Positions 1 to 7,233 of a stretch of DNA of 13,064 bases are shown in pieces. The DNA lies in the NCBI GenBank assembly GCA_049366695.1, contig JBMNCR010000067.1, forward strand, positions 1-13,064, in the 5' to 3' direction. A program made the translations under genes and the position numbers. Under the pieces are notes generated by a model. It saw only the letters and a program-made list of their open reading frames with translations. It made no database searches and was not told where the DNA came from. This stretch comes from JBMNCR01 sp049366695. GTDB taxonomy: Bacteria; Bacillota; Clostridia; Eubacteriales; Alkalibacteraceae. The first letter of the stretch is position 1, and the number at the start of each line of letters is the position of its first letter.

Positions 1-368
1 ATAGTGCAGAAGTAGTAATAAAAAAATTTAAAAGAGCTGTAACTGATTCACAACAAGAAATAATATATGATCAGCAAAGTAAAAAAGGTATATCAAATCT
101 AATTGAAATTTATAGTTGTGCTACAGGTAAAGGCATCAAAGAAGTAGAAAAAGAATTTCAGGGGAAAGGCTACGGGTATTTTAAATTAGCTGTAGGTGAA
201 ACTGTTGCCGATATTTTAAAGCCTATCCAAAAGACATATAATGAACTCGTAGAAGACAAGACATATATAAAAGAAATAATTAAATTCAATACAGAAACAG
301 CTTCGAAAGTATCATATAAAACTCTAGAAAAAGTAAAAAGAAAAATTGGTTTTATATCATTCAAATAA
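1..368 (+). CDS. trpS: Tryptophanyl-tRNA synthetase, C-terminal part (truncated by window edge)
   Basis: The reading frame is open from base 3 (first visible codon AGT) to the TAA at 366-368, giving the last 121 residues of a protein that begins outside the window. The stretch KKFKRAVTDS near its start matches the segment just after the KMSKS loop in bacterial class I tryptophanyl-tRNA synthetases. The following KGISNLIEIYS, GKGYGYFKLAVGE and a C-terminal helix ending TLEKVKRKIGF match the family's anticodon-side helical domain. The enzyme charges tRNA-Trp in the cytoplasm. The HIGH and KMSKS motifs lie upstream of the window and cannot be checked. A long hairpin starts at the last base of the stop codon, so this gene appears transcriptionally separate from the citrate synthase operon that follows. 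Confidence 0.9.
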   Translation, partial: SAEVVIKKFKRAVTDSQQEIIYDQQSKKGISNLIEIYSCATGKGIKEVEKEFQGKGYGYFKLAVGETVADILKPIQKTYNELVEDKTYIKEIIKFNTETASKVSYKTLEKVKRKIGFISFK

Positions 369-428
369 TACTTTTCAACAATAAATGAAAGAAATAATTT
401 TTTTCTTTCATTTATTGTTGAAAAGTAT
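368..428 (+). terminator. Very long perfect hairpin, probable terminator after trpS
   Basis: Bases 368-391 and 405-428 are perfect reverse complements (24 bp). The next three bases on each side (AAA 392-394, TTT 402-404) also pair, giving a 27-bp stem with a 7-nt loop TAATTTT. The stem includes the last base of the trpS stop codon. The bases after it (ACTGATTTATG) are not a good T-tract, so it may act as a processing or RNA-stabilising hairpin as well as, or instead of, an intrinsic terminator. Being perfectly symmetric, it would fold on either strand. Confidence 0.7.
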
Positions 429-572
429 ACTGATTTATGATATTATTATTAGTGCCTAAAATGTATGAAGTGCAAAAAATGTCGTAAAAATCCTACTTAT
501 TTCTCGTAATTTCTTGTAATTTTTATCATTTATTTGCATAACATTTAACTAAAAATAACATTTAAATTTTAC

Positions 573-578
573 TATAAT
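573..578 (+). promoter_or_regulatory. Possible -10 box (TATAAT) for the citrate synthase-aconitase operon
   Basis: A perfect TATAAT lies 40 nt before the start codon at 619. No good -35 hexamer sits at 16-18 nt; the nearest candidate, TTAACT at 545-550, is 22 nt away. The spacing suggests a weak or activator-dependent promoter, or a chance match in AT-rich DNA. The 429-572 stretch between the hairpin and this box holds nothing else I can name, apart from two similar pieces, CTCGTAATTT and CTTGTAATTT, around 504-525. Confidence 0.45.
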
Positions 579-604
579 GAATAAATATTAATAAATCTTG
601 CAAA

Positions 605-611
605 AAGGAGG
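605..611 (+). promoter_or_regulatory. Ribosome binding site AAGGAGG that sets the citrate synthase start
   Basis: The site is 4 nt before the ATG at 616 and 7 nt before the ATG at 619. The frame is also open from a TTG at 598, but that codon lies upstream of the site and so cannot be its start. The 619 ATG has the better spacing. Confidence 0.75.
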
Positions 612-618
612 CATAATG

Positions 619-2013
619 ATGAAAAACACATCGTCAAGTCGTGAAAATAATACAAAAAATGATTTTAAACCTATAGATGTAATACAACCTAATTTATATG
701 AAGAGTGTTTTCCGTATAGCGAAGTACCATCGATAAAATTCAATAATGTTACACAACCGATAAATTTACCTGATGAAATTTGGATAACGGATACAACTTT
801 TAGAGATGGACAACAGTCTATGTCATCATTTACAGTACAACAAATTTTAAGTATATTTGACTACTTACATTTAATTGATAATAATACAGGAACCATAAGG
901 CAATCGGAATTTTTCTTATATACTGAGAAGGATAGAGAAGCTGTTTATAAATGCCTTGAAAGAGGATATGAGTTTCCAGAAATAACATCGTGGATAAGAG
1001 CTAATGAAAAGGATTTTGATTTAGTTAAAGGAATAGGAATAAAAGAAACTGGAATGTTAATGTCATGTTCAGATTATCACATATTTAAAAAACTAAATTT
1101 GACTCGTAAGCAAGCTATGGATAAATATTTAAGCATTGCTGAAAAAGCTCTAGAGAATAATATAATACCAAGATGTCATCTTGAAGATATAACAAGAGCA
1201 GACTTTTTTGGATTTGTAGTACCTTTGGTTAAAAATTTGAATGAACTAGGTAAAAAGGCAGGTATACAAGTTAAAATAAGAGCATGTGATACTTTAGGTC
1301 TGGGGCTACCTTACCCTGGCGTAGAAATGCCAAGAAGCGTTCCAGCAATAATTCATGGATTGCAATATCATTGTGGATTGCCATCTGAGGCTATAGAGTG
1401 GCATGGACATAATGATTATCATAACGTAGTAACAAACTCAACATCAGCTTGGTTATATGGTGCATCATCAATAAATACTACTTTGTTAGGTATAGGAGAA
1501 AGAACAGGAAATTGTCCGCTAGAAGCAATGTTGATAGAGTATTGTCAATTAAAAGGTCATAATGATATCAACTTAAAGTTACTAAGTAAGGTTAGTGAAT
1601 ATTTTGCAAAAGAGTTTAATTATGTGATTGATGCAAAACGACCTTTTGTTGGAAGTGATTTTAATATGACAAAGGCTGGAGTACATGCTGATGGGATACT
1701 AAAGTATGAAGCTATTTATAATTCGTTTAATACAAAGTTAATATTAGATAAACCGGTAGTAATAAAAGTTAATCAGAGTTCCGGGTTGGCAGGAATAGCA
1801 GCATGGCTAAATAGTTATTACAATATAAAAGAAGAAAATAAAATAAAAAAGAGAGATCAACGAGTAAAAATGATCAAAATGTGGGTAGATGATCAATATA
1901 ACAAAGGAAGAACTACTGATATAAGTAATGACGAACTGAAACAGTTAGTAAATAAGTATTTTACAACACAGTTAATTGATAGTGAAATAGACGAAATAGA
2001 CGAAGTAAACTAA
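619..2013 (+). CDS. Re-citrate synthase-like protein (DRE-TIM metallolyase; homocitrate/isopropylmalate synthase superfamily)
   Basis: This is a 464-residue protein from the ATG at 619 (466 with 616 counted as a second option is not needed; 465 if translation begins at 616). Visible motifs of the HMGL-like TIM-barrel superfamily are DTTFRDGQQ at residues 58-66 (catalytic Arg62 and metal-binding Asp63), HGHND at 262-266 (metal-binding histidines), GERTGNCPLE at 293-302 and GVHADG at 354-359. By sequence alone it could be called homocitrate or 2-isopropylmalate synthase. However, it lacks the long C-terminal LeuA regulatory domain and sits directly upstream of aconitase. This is the arrangement of clostridial Re-citrate synthases, the type identified in C. 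kluyveri, which condense acetyl-CoA with oxaloacetate to citrate using a divalent metal. No Si-type citrate synthase is in the window. The inferred role is supply of 2-oxoglutarate for glutamate in the cytoplasm. The superfamily is certain; the substrate is inferred from context. Confidence 0.82.
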   Translation: MKNTSSSRENNTKNDFKPIDVIQPNLYEECFPYSEVPSIKFNNVTQPINLPDEIWITDTTFRDGQQSMSSFTVQQILSIFDYLHLIDNNTGTIRQSEFFLYTEKDREAVYKCLERGYEFPEITSWIRANEKDFDLVKGIGIKETGMLMSCSDYHIFKKLNLTRKQAMDKYLSIAEKALENNIIPRCHLEDITRADFFGFVVPLVKNLNELGKKAGIQVKIRACDTLGLGLPYPGVEMPRSVPAIIHGLQYHCGLPSEAIEWHGHNDYHNVVTNSTSAWLYGASSINTTLLGIGERTGNCPLEAMLIEYCQLKGHNDINLKLLSKVSEYFAKEFNYVIDAKRPFVGSDFNMTKAGVHADGILKYEAIYNSFNTKLILDKPVVIKVNQSSGLAGIAAWLNSYYNIKEENKIKKRDQRVKMIKMWVDDQYNKGRTTDISNDELKQLVNKYFTTQLIDSEIDEIDEVN

Positions 2014-2018
2014 AGGAA

Positions 2019-2025
2019 AAGGTGA
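2019..2025 (+). promoter_or_regulatory. Ribosome binding site AAGGTGA that sets the aconitase start
   Basis: AAGGTGA ends 5 nt before the ATG at 2031. It contains the in-frame GTG at 2022 that an ORF finder would pick as the start. Because that GTG is part of the binding site, 2031 is the better start. Confidence 0.7.
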
Positions 2026-2030
2026 ATCGC

Positions 2031-3959
2031 ATGGGATTATCAGTTACAGAAAAAATAATAAAAGAGCATATAGTAGTTGGAGAAATGATTAGAGGCTCTG
2101 AAATTGGAATAAAGATAGATCAAACATTAACGCAAGATTCTACTGGTACAATGGCTTATTTACAATATGAAGCAATGGATATTCCTAGAGTAAAAACCAA
2201 AAGATCTGTAGCATATATAGATCATAACATGCTACAGACAGGTCCTGAAAACATGGATGACCATATATATATTCAGACAGTGGCAAAAAAATATGGTATT
2301 TACTTTTCAAAACCTGGAAACGGAATATGTCATCAGGTTAATATTGAAAGATTTGGAGTACCTGGAGAAACCTTGCTAGGCTCTGATAGTCATACTCCTA
2401 CAGGTGGCGGCATAGGTATGTTAGCCATTGGAGCAGGAGGGTTAGATGTAGCTGTTGCTATGGCAGGTGGTGAGTATTATATAACTATGCCAGAGATTGT
2501 GAAAGTACAGTTGCAAGGACAATTACAACCAGGAGTAACCTCGAAAGATATTATATTAGAAGTATTAAAAAGATGTACTGTAAAAGGTGGAATAAATAGA
2601 GTATTTGAGTATTGTGGTGAGGGAATAAAATTATTATCAGTTCCTGAAAGAGCAACAATCACAAATATGGGAGCAGAACTTGGTGCTACAACATCAGTAT
2701 TTCCATCTGATGAAGTTACATTAGAATTTTTGAAAGCTCAAAAAAGAGAGAAGGACTATAAAGAATTAATTGCAGATGAAGATAGTGTTTACGATATTGA
2801 AATAATCATTGACTTAAATGAATTACAACCTATGGCTGCTTGCCCTCATAGTCCTGATGATGTAAAAGAGATTGAAGAGTTAGTTGGTAAAAAAATAAAT
2901 CAAGTAGCTATTGGGAGTTGCACAAATGCTTCGTTTTATGATTTAATGAAGGTTTCAAATATTTTAGAAGGAAAAACAGTTGCAGAAGATGTATCATTAG
3001 TGATAGCTCCTGGATCAAAACAAGTTCTTAATATGTTGGCAGAAAATGGTGCTTTAGCAAAAATGATTAATGCTGGGGCTAGAATCCTTGAATGTGGTTG
3101 TGGACCATGCATAGGCATGGGACAATCTCCTAATACAGAGGGTGTATCTTTGAGAACATTTAATCGAAACTTCAAAGGAAGATCAGGAACTGTTGATGCA
3201 GATGTATACCTTGTTAGCCCTGAAACTGCAGCAGTTTCAGCTATAACTGGAGTGATAACAAACCCTATAGATATTGTAGATAATAAGATAATAGATATTA
3301 AGATGCCTAAAGAATTCTATGTAAATGATAATATGGTAATACATCCTTCTAATGATGGAAAAGAAGTGAATATAATAAAAGGACCGAATATTAAGCCTTT
3401 TCCAAAAACTGAGAAACTTAAAGACAATATTGATAAGAAAGTATTAATAAAGGTGGAGGATAATATTACTACAGATCACATTATGCCTTCAAATGCTAAA
3501 TTATTACCATACCGTTCAAACATTCCATATTTATCAGATTATTGTTTGACACCATGCGATCCTCAGTTTCCATCAAATGCAAAAAAAGAAAATGGTGGAA
3601 TAATTATTGCTGGACATAATTACGGACAAGGATCTAGTAGAGAGCATGCCGCATTAGCTCCGTTGTATCTAGGTATTAAGGCTGTTATTGCGAAGTCATT
3701 TGCAAGGATTCATAAAAATAATTTAATTAACAATGGAATATTGCCATTAGTATTTATGAATGAGCAAGATTATGAATTGATAAATGTAAATGATGAATTA
3801 ATTCTGAGAAACGTTGTTGAGGGAGTTAATAATAAAGAATTGATTGTTCTTAATAGCAGTAATAAAAAAGAAATAAAAGTTACTTTAGATGTAACTGATA
3901 GACAGAAAAAAATGATTTTAGCAGGTGGACTTATTAATTATATGAAAGAACAGAAGTAA
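2031..3959 (+). CDS. acn: Aconitate hydratase (monomeric, about 640-residue form)
   Basis: This 642-residue protein converts citrate to isocitrate through cis-aconitate in the cytoplasm using a [4Fe-4S] cluster. Visible signatures: SDSHTPTGGG near residues 118-127; the three cluster cysteines, Cys297 in IGSCTN and Cys357 and Cys360 in ECGCGPCIGMG; and the swivel-domain active-site loop GQGSSREHAAL near 532-542. Its length resembles mitochondrial-type and clostridial monomeric aconitases rather than the roughly 900-residue AcnA or AcnB forms. It starts 17 nt after the citrate synthase stop, so the two are surely co-transcribed. In several clostridia an isocitrate dehydrogenase follows; here a terminator follows instead, so that gene must be elsewhere or absent. 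The internal GSCTN and CGPC motifs also occur in LeuC-type dehydratases, but the fused C-terminal swivel domain rules out a separate LeuC subunit. Confidence 0.93.
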   Translation: MGLSVTEKIIKEHIVVGEMIRGSEIGIKIDQTLTQDSTGTMAYLQYEAMDIPRVKTKRSVAYIDHNMLQTGPENMDDHIYIQTVAKKYGIYFSKPGNGICHQVNIERFGVPGETLLGSDSHTPTGGGIGMLAIGAGGLDVAVAMAGGEYYITMPEIVKVQLQGQLQPGVTSKDIILEVLKRCTVKGGINRVFEYCGEGIKLLSVPERATITNMGAELGATTSVFPSDEVTLEFLKAQKREKDYKELIADEDSVYDIEIIIDLNELQPMAACPHSPDDVKEIEELVGKKINQVAIGSCTNASFYDLMKVSNILEGKTVAEDVSLVIAPGSKQVLNMLAENGALAKMINAGARILECGCGPCIGMGQSPNTEGVSLRTFNRNFKGRSGTVDADVYLVSPETAAVSAITGVITNPIDIVDNKIIDIKMPKEFYVNDNMVIHPSNDGKEVNIIKGPNIKPFPKTEKLKDNIDKKVLIKVEDNITTDHIMPSNAKLLPYRSNIPYLSDYCLTPCDPQFPSNAKKENGGIIIAGHNYGQGSSREHAALAPLYLGIKAVIAKSFARIHKNNLINNGILPLVFMNEQDYELINVNDELILRNVVEGVNNKELIVLNSSNKKEIKVTLDVTDRQKKMILAGGLINYMKEQK

Positions 3960-3987
3960 TTATAAGTTGTCGTGATAAATAATGAGT

Positions 3988-4018
3988 AATTAAATCCAGG
4001 GTTTGCCTGGATTTAATT
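3988..4018 (+). terminator. Hairpin terminator after aconitase
   Basis: AATTAAATCCAGG (3988-4000) pairs perfectly with CCTGGATTTAATT (4006-4018) around a GTTTG loop, a 13-bp stem followed by TAATATT. Because the left arm is A/T-rich it could also end transcripts arriving from the minus-strand gene at 4135-5127. A weaker repeat, ATGATAA...TTATCAT, lies at about 4039-4062. The rest of 4019-4134 shows nothing clear. Confidence 0.8.
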
Positions 4019-4134
4019 TAATATTAGATATTATTCTTATGATAAAAGTATGATCTTATCATGCACTTTAATGTAGAAGTCTTATCATAATGATTAGAAA
4101 AATGATTTATATATTTGAGAAAAATCTATTAGTA

Positions 4135-5127
4135 TTATGAAAGACTAATTAAAGTTTCTACGAAATCTTTATCGTAATATGTTAATTCACATGAATTATT
4201 ACAATCTAATCCCGTTTCATAGCTTATATCATTATATATGCTGTTAATATTTTCAGGTTTTATTATACCTTCCATTAAGCTATATAGTTTTAAGATTTTA
4301 TTAGTAGCATCATTTACGGCATTTTCAAATAATTCTATAAAAGATAAATTTGAAATTATTTCATTATTACATGGATGTCGCCAAAGACTATTGTTAAGGT
4401 TTAATACTAAATCGATATCAGTTTCTTTAGGATAAATAGCAGTAGTAATGTATCCTTTGTTTAAAAATAATTTTTCAAATAAAGTAAGAAGTTTTGTTTT
4501 TATACTTTTTGGGTTACTTAATAAGTTTAGTATTATTCGTTCACTATTAATGCTTCGAAGCAAAACATTAGGATTTGCCTCTAAATTATAGGTGTTCTTT
4601 AGTGCAAAGTCATAAAGATTTTGTATAATTTCTATATTGTTTTTTTTCAATGTAAATATGTCGTTGAATTTGAATTTTACAGCATCTATATCGTATTTGT
4701 ACTTTAAAAGAGCTACATCTAGAAGGACTTCATATTTTTTATGCATGTACTGGAATACAGAAGTTTCTTTATTAGATTTATCATAAATACCAGACCTATA
4801 TATAATGAATGGATGAGTTATGTAATCTAAAGAATGATGACACGTAAAACCAAATATATAGGATAGAATTTTATTTTTAATAATGGTATTATCTTGTTCT
4901 GATAGAAACTTAAAAAAATTATAAAAAAATAAATTAATCCTTTTATGATGAATAATATTACCAAAAGGTACAGGATTATTCCAATATAAGATATTATAAT
5001 AGAAAAACATATCACTTCCTTGAGTTCCAAGGAAAAAAAGGTTTTTGTCTACTATTGCCTTAATTTCAGGATTTAAATTATTTATTACTTCTGTACCACA
5101 GAAATAATGATTTAGCGCATCTGACAT
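4135..5127 (-). CDS. Zinc-dependent phospholipase C family protein, no signal peptide
   Basis: This 330-residue protein carries the metal-ligand pattern of the bacterial zinc-dependent phospholipase C family: LNHYFCG with His7, GTQGSDMFFYY with Asp39, IIHHKR with His60/61, GFTCHHSLDYITHPFIIY with His97/98, Asp101 and His105, then MHKKYEVLLD with His129 and Glu133 in an H-x3-E pair. Secreted family members such as C. perfringens alpha-toxin begin with a signal peptide, and their mature N-terminal tryptophan binds zinc. This protein starts directly with the His7 region, so it is probably cytoplasmic, and its substrate is unknown. After about residue 230 I recognise no domain, and there is no C-terminal lipid-binding PLAT domain. 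AGGTGA lies 6 nt before the ATG. It is divergent from the MFS operon and convergent with aconitase. Confidence 0.8.
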   Translation of the reverse strand: MSDALNHYFCGTEVINNLNPEIKAIVDKNLFFLGTQGSDMFFYYNILYWNNPVPFGNIIHHKRINLFFYNFFKFLSEQDNTIIKNKILSYIFGFTCHHSLDYITHPFIIYRSGIYDKSNKETSVFQYMHKKYEVLLDVALLKYKYDIDAVKFKFNDIFTLKKNNIEIIQNLYDFALKNTYNLEANPNVLLRSINSERIILNLLSNPKSIKTKLLTLFEKLFLNKGYITTAIYPKETDIDLVLNLNNSLWRHPCNNEIISNLSFIELFENAVNDATNKILKLYSLMEGIIKPENINSIYNDISYETGLDCNNSCELTYYDKDFVETLISLS

Positions 5128-5242
5128 TTATTGTCACCTACTTTCATTTTAATAATATCACAAGTAACATATATTTAACTTAAAAAAATAGAGAATAACT
5201 GTTAAAATATTATTAACATGTATTTATGAGGAGGTAAAAAGA
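5128..5242. promoter_or_regulatory. Divergent promoter region
   Basis: These 115 nt separate two genes transcribed away from each other, so both promoters should be here. On the plus strand TAAAAT at 5203-5208 is a possible -10, with TTAACT at 5175-5180 upstream at a 22-nt gap. On the minus strand AGGTGA is read from 5134-5139. GAGGAGGT at 5228-5235 is the binding site for the plus-strand TTG start, with a 7-nt gap. No operator palindrome stands out. Confidence 0.4.
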
Positions 5243-6484
5243 TTGAAATTTAGCAAAGAAGAGTTAAGTTGGATATTATATGATTGTGGTAATTCAGCCT
5301 ATTCAATCATAATTACCACTGCAATATTTCCAATATATTTTACTAATATGGCAAGTATATCAAGCGTACATAGTGCCAACATAACTGCGTTTTGGAATTA
5401 TGGGAATTCCATCGCTACTTTATTAATAGTTTTGTTAAGTCCTTTATTAGGAACCATAGCAGATTATAAAAACTACAAGAAAAGATTTTTTCTATTTTTT
5501 TCGTTGTTAGGCATATTGTTTACCGTTTTTTTAGCATTTATTCCTACTTCTCAATGGATAATAATGTTGGTTTTTTACGTTGTAACCCTAGTTGGCTTTT
5601 CTGGAGCAAATATTTTTTATGATTCTTTTTTAGTTGATGTAACAGATGATGATAATCTTGATAAAGTATCAGCTAATGGATTTGCTTTTGGATATATTTC
5701 AAGCGTAATTCCGTTTATAATTTGCATTATATTAATTAATTATTCAAAAATGGATACATTAATAATGACTCAACTATCATTTATTATTACAGGTTTATGG
5801 TGGGGGTTATTAACTCTTCCAATGATAAGAAATGTAAAACAAAAGCATTATATAGAACCAGAAAAGAAACCAATAATTAATAGCTTGAAAAGGCTTTTTC
5901 ATACTATAAAGAATATTAGTAAGTATAAAACAATTGCTTTGTTTTTATTAGGATATTTCTTTTATATTGATGGAGTGGATACTATAATAAAAAATGCTGC
6001 TGTTTTTGGAAATCAAATAGGTTTGGATACCACAGGACTTATGATTGCACTATTATTGACCCAAATAGTAGCTTTTCCTTTTGCAATTTTATATGGTATA
6101 TTAGCGAAGAAATTTTCAACCCGAAAAATGATAATATTTGGAATACTAACTTATTTCATCGTTTGTATAATGGCATATTTTATGAATAGCCTTATGGATT
6201 TTATTATTCTAGGTTTAATGATAGCATCAGCTCAAGGAGGTATTCAAGCATTAAGTAGGTCATATTTCGCTAAGATAATACCGAAAAAAAACTCAAATGA
6301 ATTTTTTGGATTCTATAATATATTTGGAAAATTTGCTGCTATTATAGGTCCGTTATTAATTGGGAGTATTACTTTATTAACCGGAGATATAAGGAAAGCT
6401 GTATTAAGTTTAGTATTGCTTTTTGCCGTAGGTCTTGTAGTTATGATTAAATTACCTGAAACATCGGAAAGAGCAAATCATTAA
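5243..6484 (+). CDS. MFS transporter of the Atg22/UMF1 type
   Basis: This is a 413-residue, very hydrophobic protein with about twelve predicted membrane segments. The N-terminal SWILYDCGNSAYS (residues 9-21) is the hallmark opening of bacterial UMF1 transporters, which are related to the yeast vacuolar amino acid exporter Atg22. A motif-A-like loop, GTIADYKNYKKR, lies at 70-81. The central hydrophilic loop around 195-230 separates the two six-helix halves. The substrate is unknown; amino acid export is a guess from the Atg22 relationship. The start is TTG at 5243, supported by GAGGAGGT 7 nt upstream and by the family's usual N-terminus. The next gene begins 19 nt after the stop, so the two form an operon. 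Confidence 0.85.
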   Translation: MKFSKEELSWILYDCGNSAYSIIITTAIFPIYFTNMASISSVHSANITAFWNYGNSIATLLIVLLSPLLGTIADYKNYKKRFFLFFSLLGILFTVFLAFIPTSQWIIMLVFYVVTLVGFSGANIFYDSFLVDVTDDDNLDKVSANGFAFGYISSVIPFIICIILINYSKMDTLIMTQLSFIITGLWWGLLTLPMIRNVKQKHYIEPEKKPIINSLKRLFHTIKNISKYKTIALFLLGYFFYIDGVDTIIKNAAVFGNQIGLDTTGLMIALLLTQIVAFPFAILYGILAKKFSTRKMIIFGILTYFIVCIMAYFMNSLMDFIILGLMIASAQGGIQALSRSYFAKIIPKKNSNEFFGFYNIFGKFAAIIGPLLIGSITLLTGDIRKAVLSLVLLFAVGLVVMIKLPETSERANH

Positions 6485-6503
6485 TAATAAAAGGTGAGTA
6501 TAA

Positions 6504-6791
6504 ATGGTCTCAATAATATGTCAAGTAGAAATACTAATCTATGAATCGAAATCATTAAAAGAAAAAAGAAGCGTAATTAAAAGCATTATAAATAAAACTA
6601 AAAGTAAGTTTTGTATTTCCATAATAGAAAGTGATTATCATGATTATTGGCAAAAGACAAAGCTTGGTTTTTCATTGTGTTCTATTGACAGTAGTCACGC
6701 ACTAAAAAAATATCAAGAGATTATAAAATATATAGAGTCAAGCCCATATATTGAAATCTATAATATTGAAAAAGAAGAGATCGTTTTATAA
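6504..6791 (+). CDS. DUF503 (YlxP-like) family protein
   Basis: This 95-residue protein has the DUF503 pattern: a beta strand (IICQVEILIY), then SKSLKEKR at residues 15-22 followed by a basic helix, then ESDYHDYWQKTKLGFSLC at 42-59. The family is a small ferredoxin-like fold best known as YlxP, usually encoded with infB and rbfA and thought to be ribosome-linked. Here it stands apart from such genes, behind an MFS transporter, so it may be a second copy. AAGGTGAG lies 5 nt before the ATG. The role here is unknown. Confidence 0.85.
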   Translation: MVSIICQVEILIYESKSLKEKRSVIKSIINKTKSKFCISIIESDYHDYWQKTKLGFSLCSIDSSHALKKYQEIIKYIESSPYIEIYNIEKEEIVL

Positions 6792-6796
6792 TGCAT

Positions 6797-6863
6797 ATGA
6801 CAGTGAAATCACTGCCTAGCCAAGGTAATGGCATAAAGAAATAACCCGATACTCTGTGGGGTT
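6797..6863 (+). other. Cluster of short hairpins after DUF503, function unknown
   Basis: Three small stems follow each other: CAGTG/CACTG (6801-6805 with 6810-6814, loop AAAT); TGCC/GGCA (6813-6816 with 6830-6833, sharing two bases with the first) or alternatively GCC/GGC; and AACCC/GGGTT (6843-6847 with 6859-6863). GC content here is visibly higher than in the surrounding DNA. None has a T-tract, so this is not a classic terminator. It could be a 3' UTR structure, part of the larger RNA downstream, or a remnant of a repeated intergenic element. The 6864-6924 stretch is purine-rich with two copies of AGAAAGTGGA and holds nothing else I can name. Confidence 0.4.
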
Positions 6864-6924
6864 CAATAATATTAATAAGAAAGTGGAAAATTGGAGAAAT
6901 GGAATAGTAGAAAGTGGAGAACAA

Positions 6925-6954
6925 TTACAAAGATATAGGTTTCTTAAGTAATAT
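6925..6954 (+). promoter_or_regulatory. Probable vegetative promoter for the structured RNA
   Basis: TTACAA (6925-6930) and TAATAT (6949-6954) are separated by 18 nt, a fair match to the housekeeping -35 and -10 boxes. Transcription would begin near 6961, at the outer edge of the RNA structure. The fit between predicted start and structure edge is the main support. Confidence 0.5.
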
Positions 6955-7219
6955 TGTATATTTATAACTATTTTAATCATAGATTATGGGAACTCACTAT
7001 GTTCAAACAGCTGATCCTTCTTTTGAATTGAGTGAAGGTAATGACCTGTGTGCAACATAATCTATGATTAAACAAGGGTTTATAAATAGTTCGGAATAGT
7101 ATAGCGATTGCTCAATCCCAAAGCAATACCAATACCCTAACAGACTAACAAACCGCTTCTGATGCTTCTAGCGTTTCAGCATATTAGTTTATGTGCTGGA
7201 TTTGCTATTGTATTAATAA

Positions 7220-7233
7220 TGTGGCAATATACT
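7220..7233 (+). repeat. 14-nt direct repeat, copy 1
   Basis: TGTGGCAATATACT occurs here, overlapping the left arm of the RNA terminator, and again at 8075-8088 upstream of the splB operon, 855 nt away. Flanking bases do not match. It may be a trace of a duplicated RNA end or a coincidence. Confidence 0.5.

Noticed and set aside
598..618. TTG at 598 as the start of the citrate synthase gene
   Set aside because: It lies upstream of the AAGGAGG site, which is correctly spaced for the ATGs at 616 and 619.
2022..2030. GTG at 2022 as the aconitase start
   Set aside because: This GTG is part of the AAGGTGA ribosome binding site; ATG 2031 is correctly spaced.
2477..3175. Two minus-strand ORFs inside aconitase
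   Set aside because: They are antisense shadows of a gene with complete catalytic motifs.
4238..5030. ORFs of 65 and 67 codons overlapping the phospholipase C-like gene in other frames
   Set aside because: They have hydrophobic, low-complexity translations and no binding site; the main frame carries all metal-ligand motifs.
6791..6844. 17-codon ORF whose ATG overlaps the DUF503 stop
   Set aside because: It has no good binding site, spans the hairpin cluster and is too short to support.
6721..6924. Minus-strand 67-codon ORF across the end of DUF503 and the hairpin cluster
   Set aside because: It overlaps a well-supported gene, has no ribosome binding site and no recognisable family; it looks like a shadow over structured DNA.
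6961..7091. The long inverted repeat as insertion-sequence ends or a retron msd
   Set aside because: There is no transposase or reverse transcriptase nearby, no target duplications, and the interior is itself finely paired like a structured RNA.
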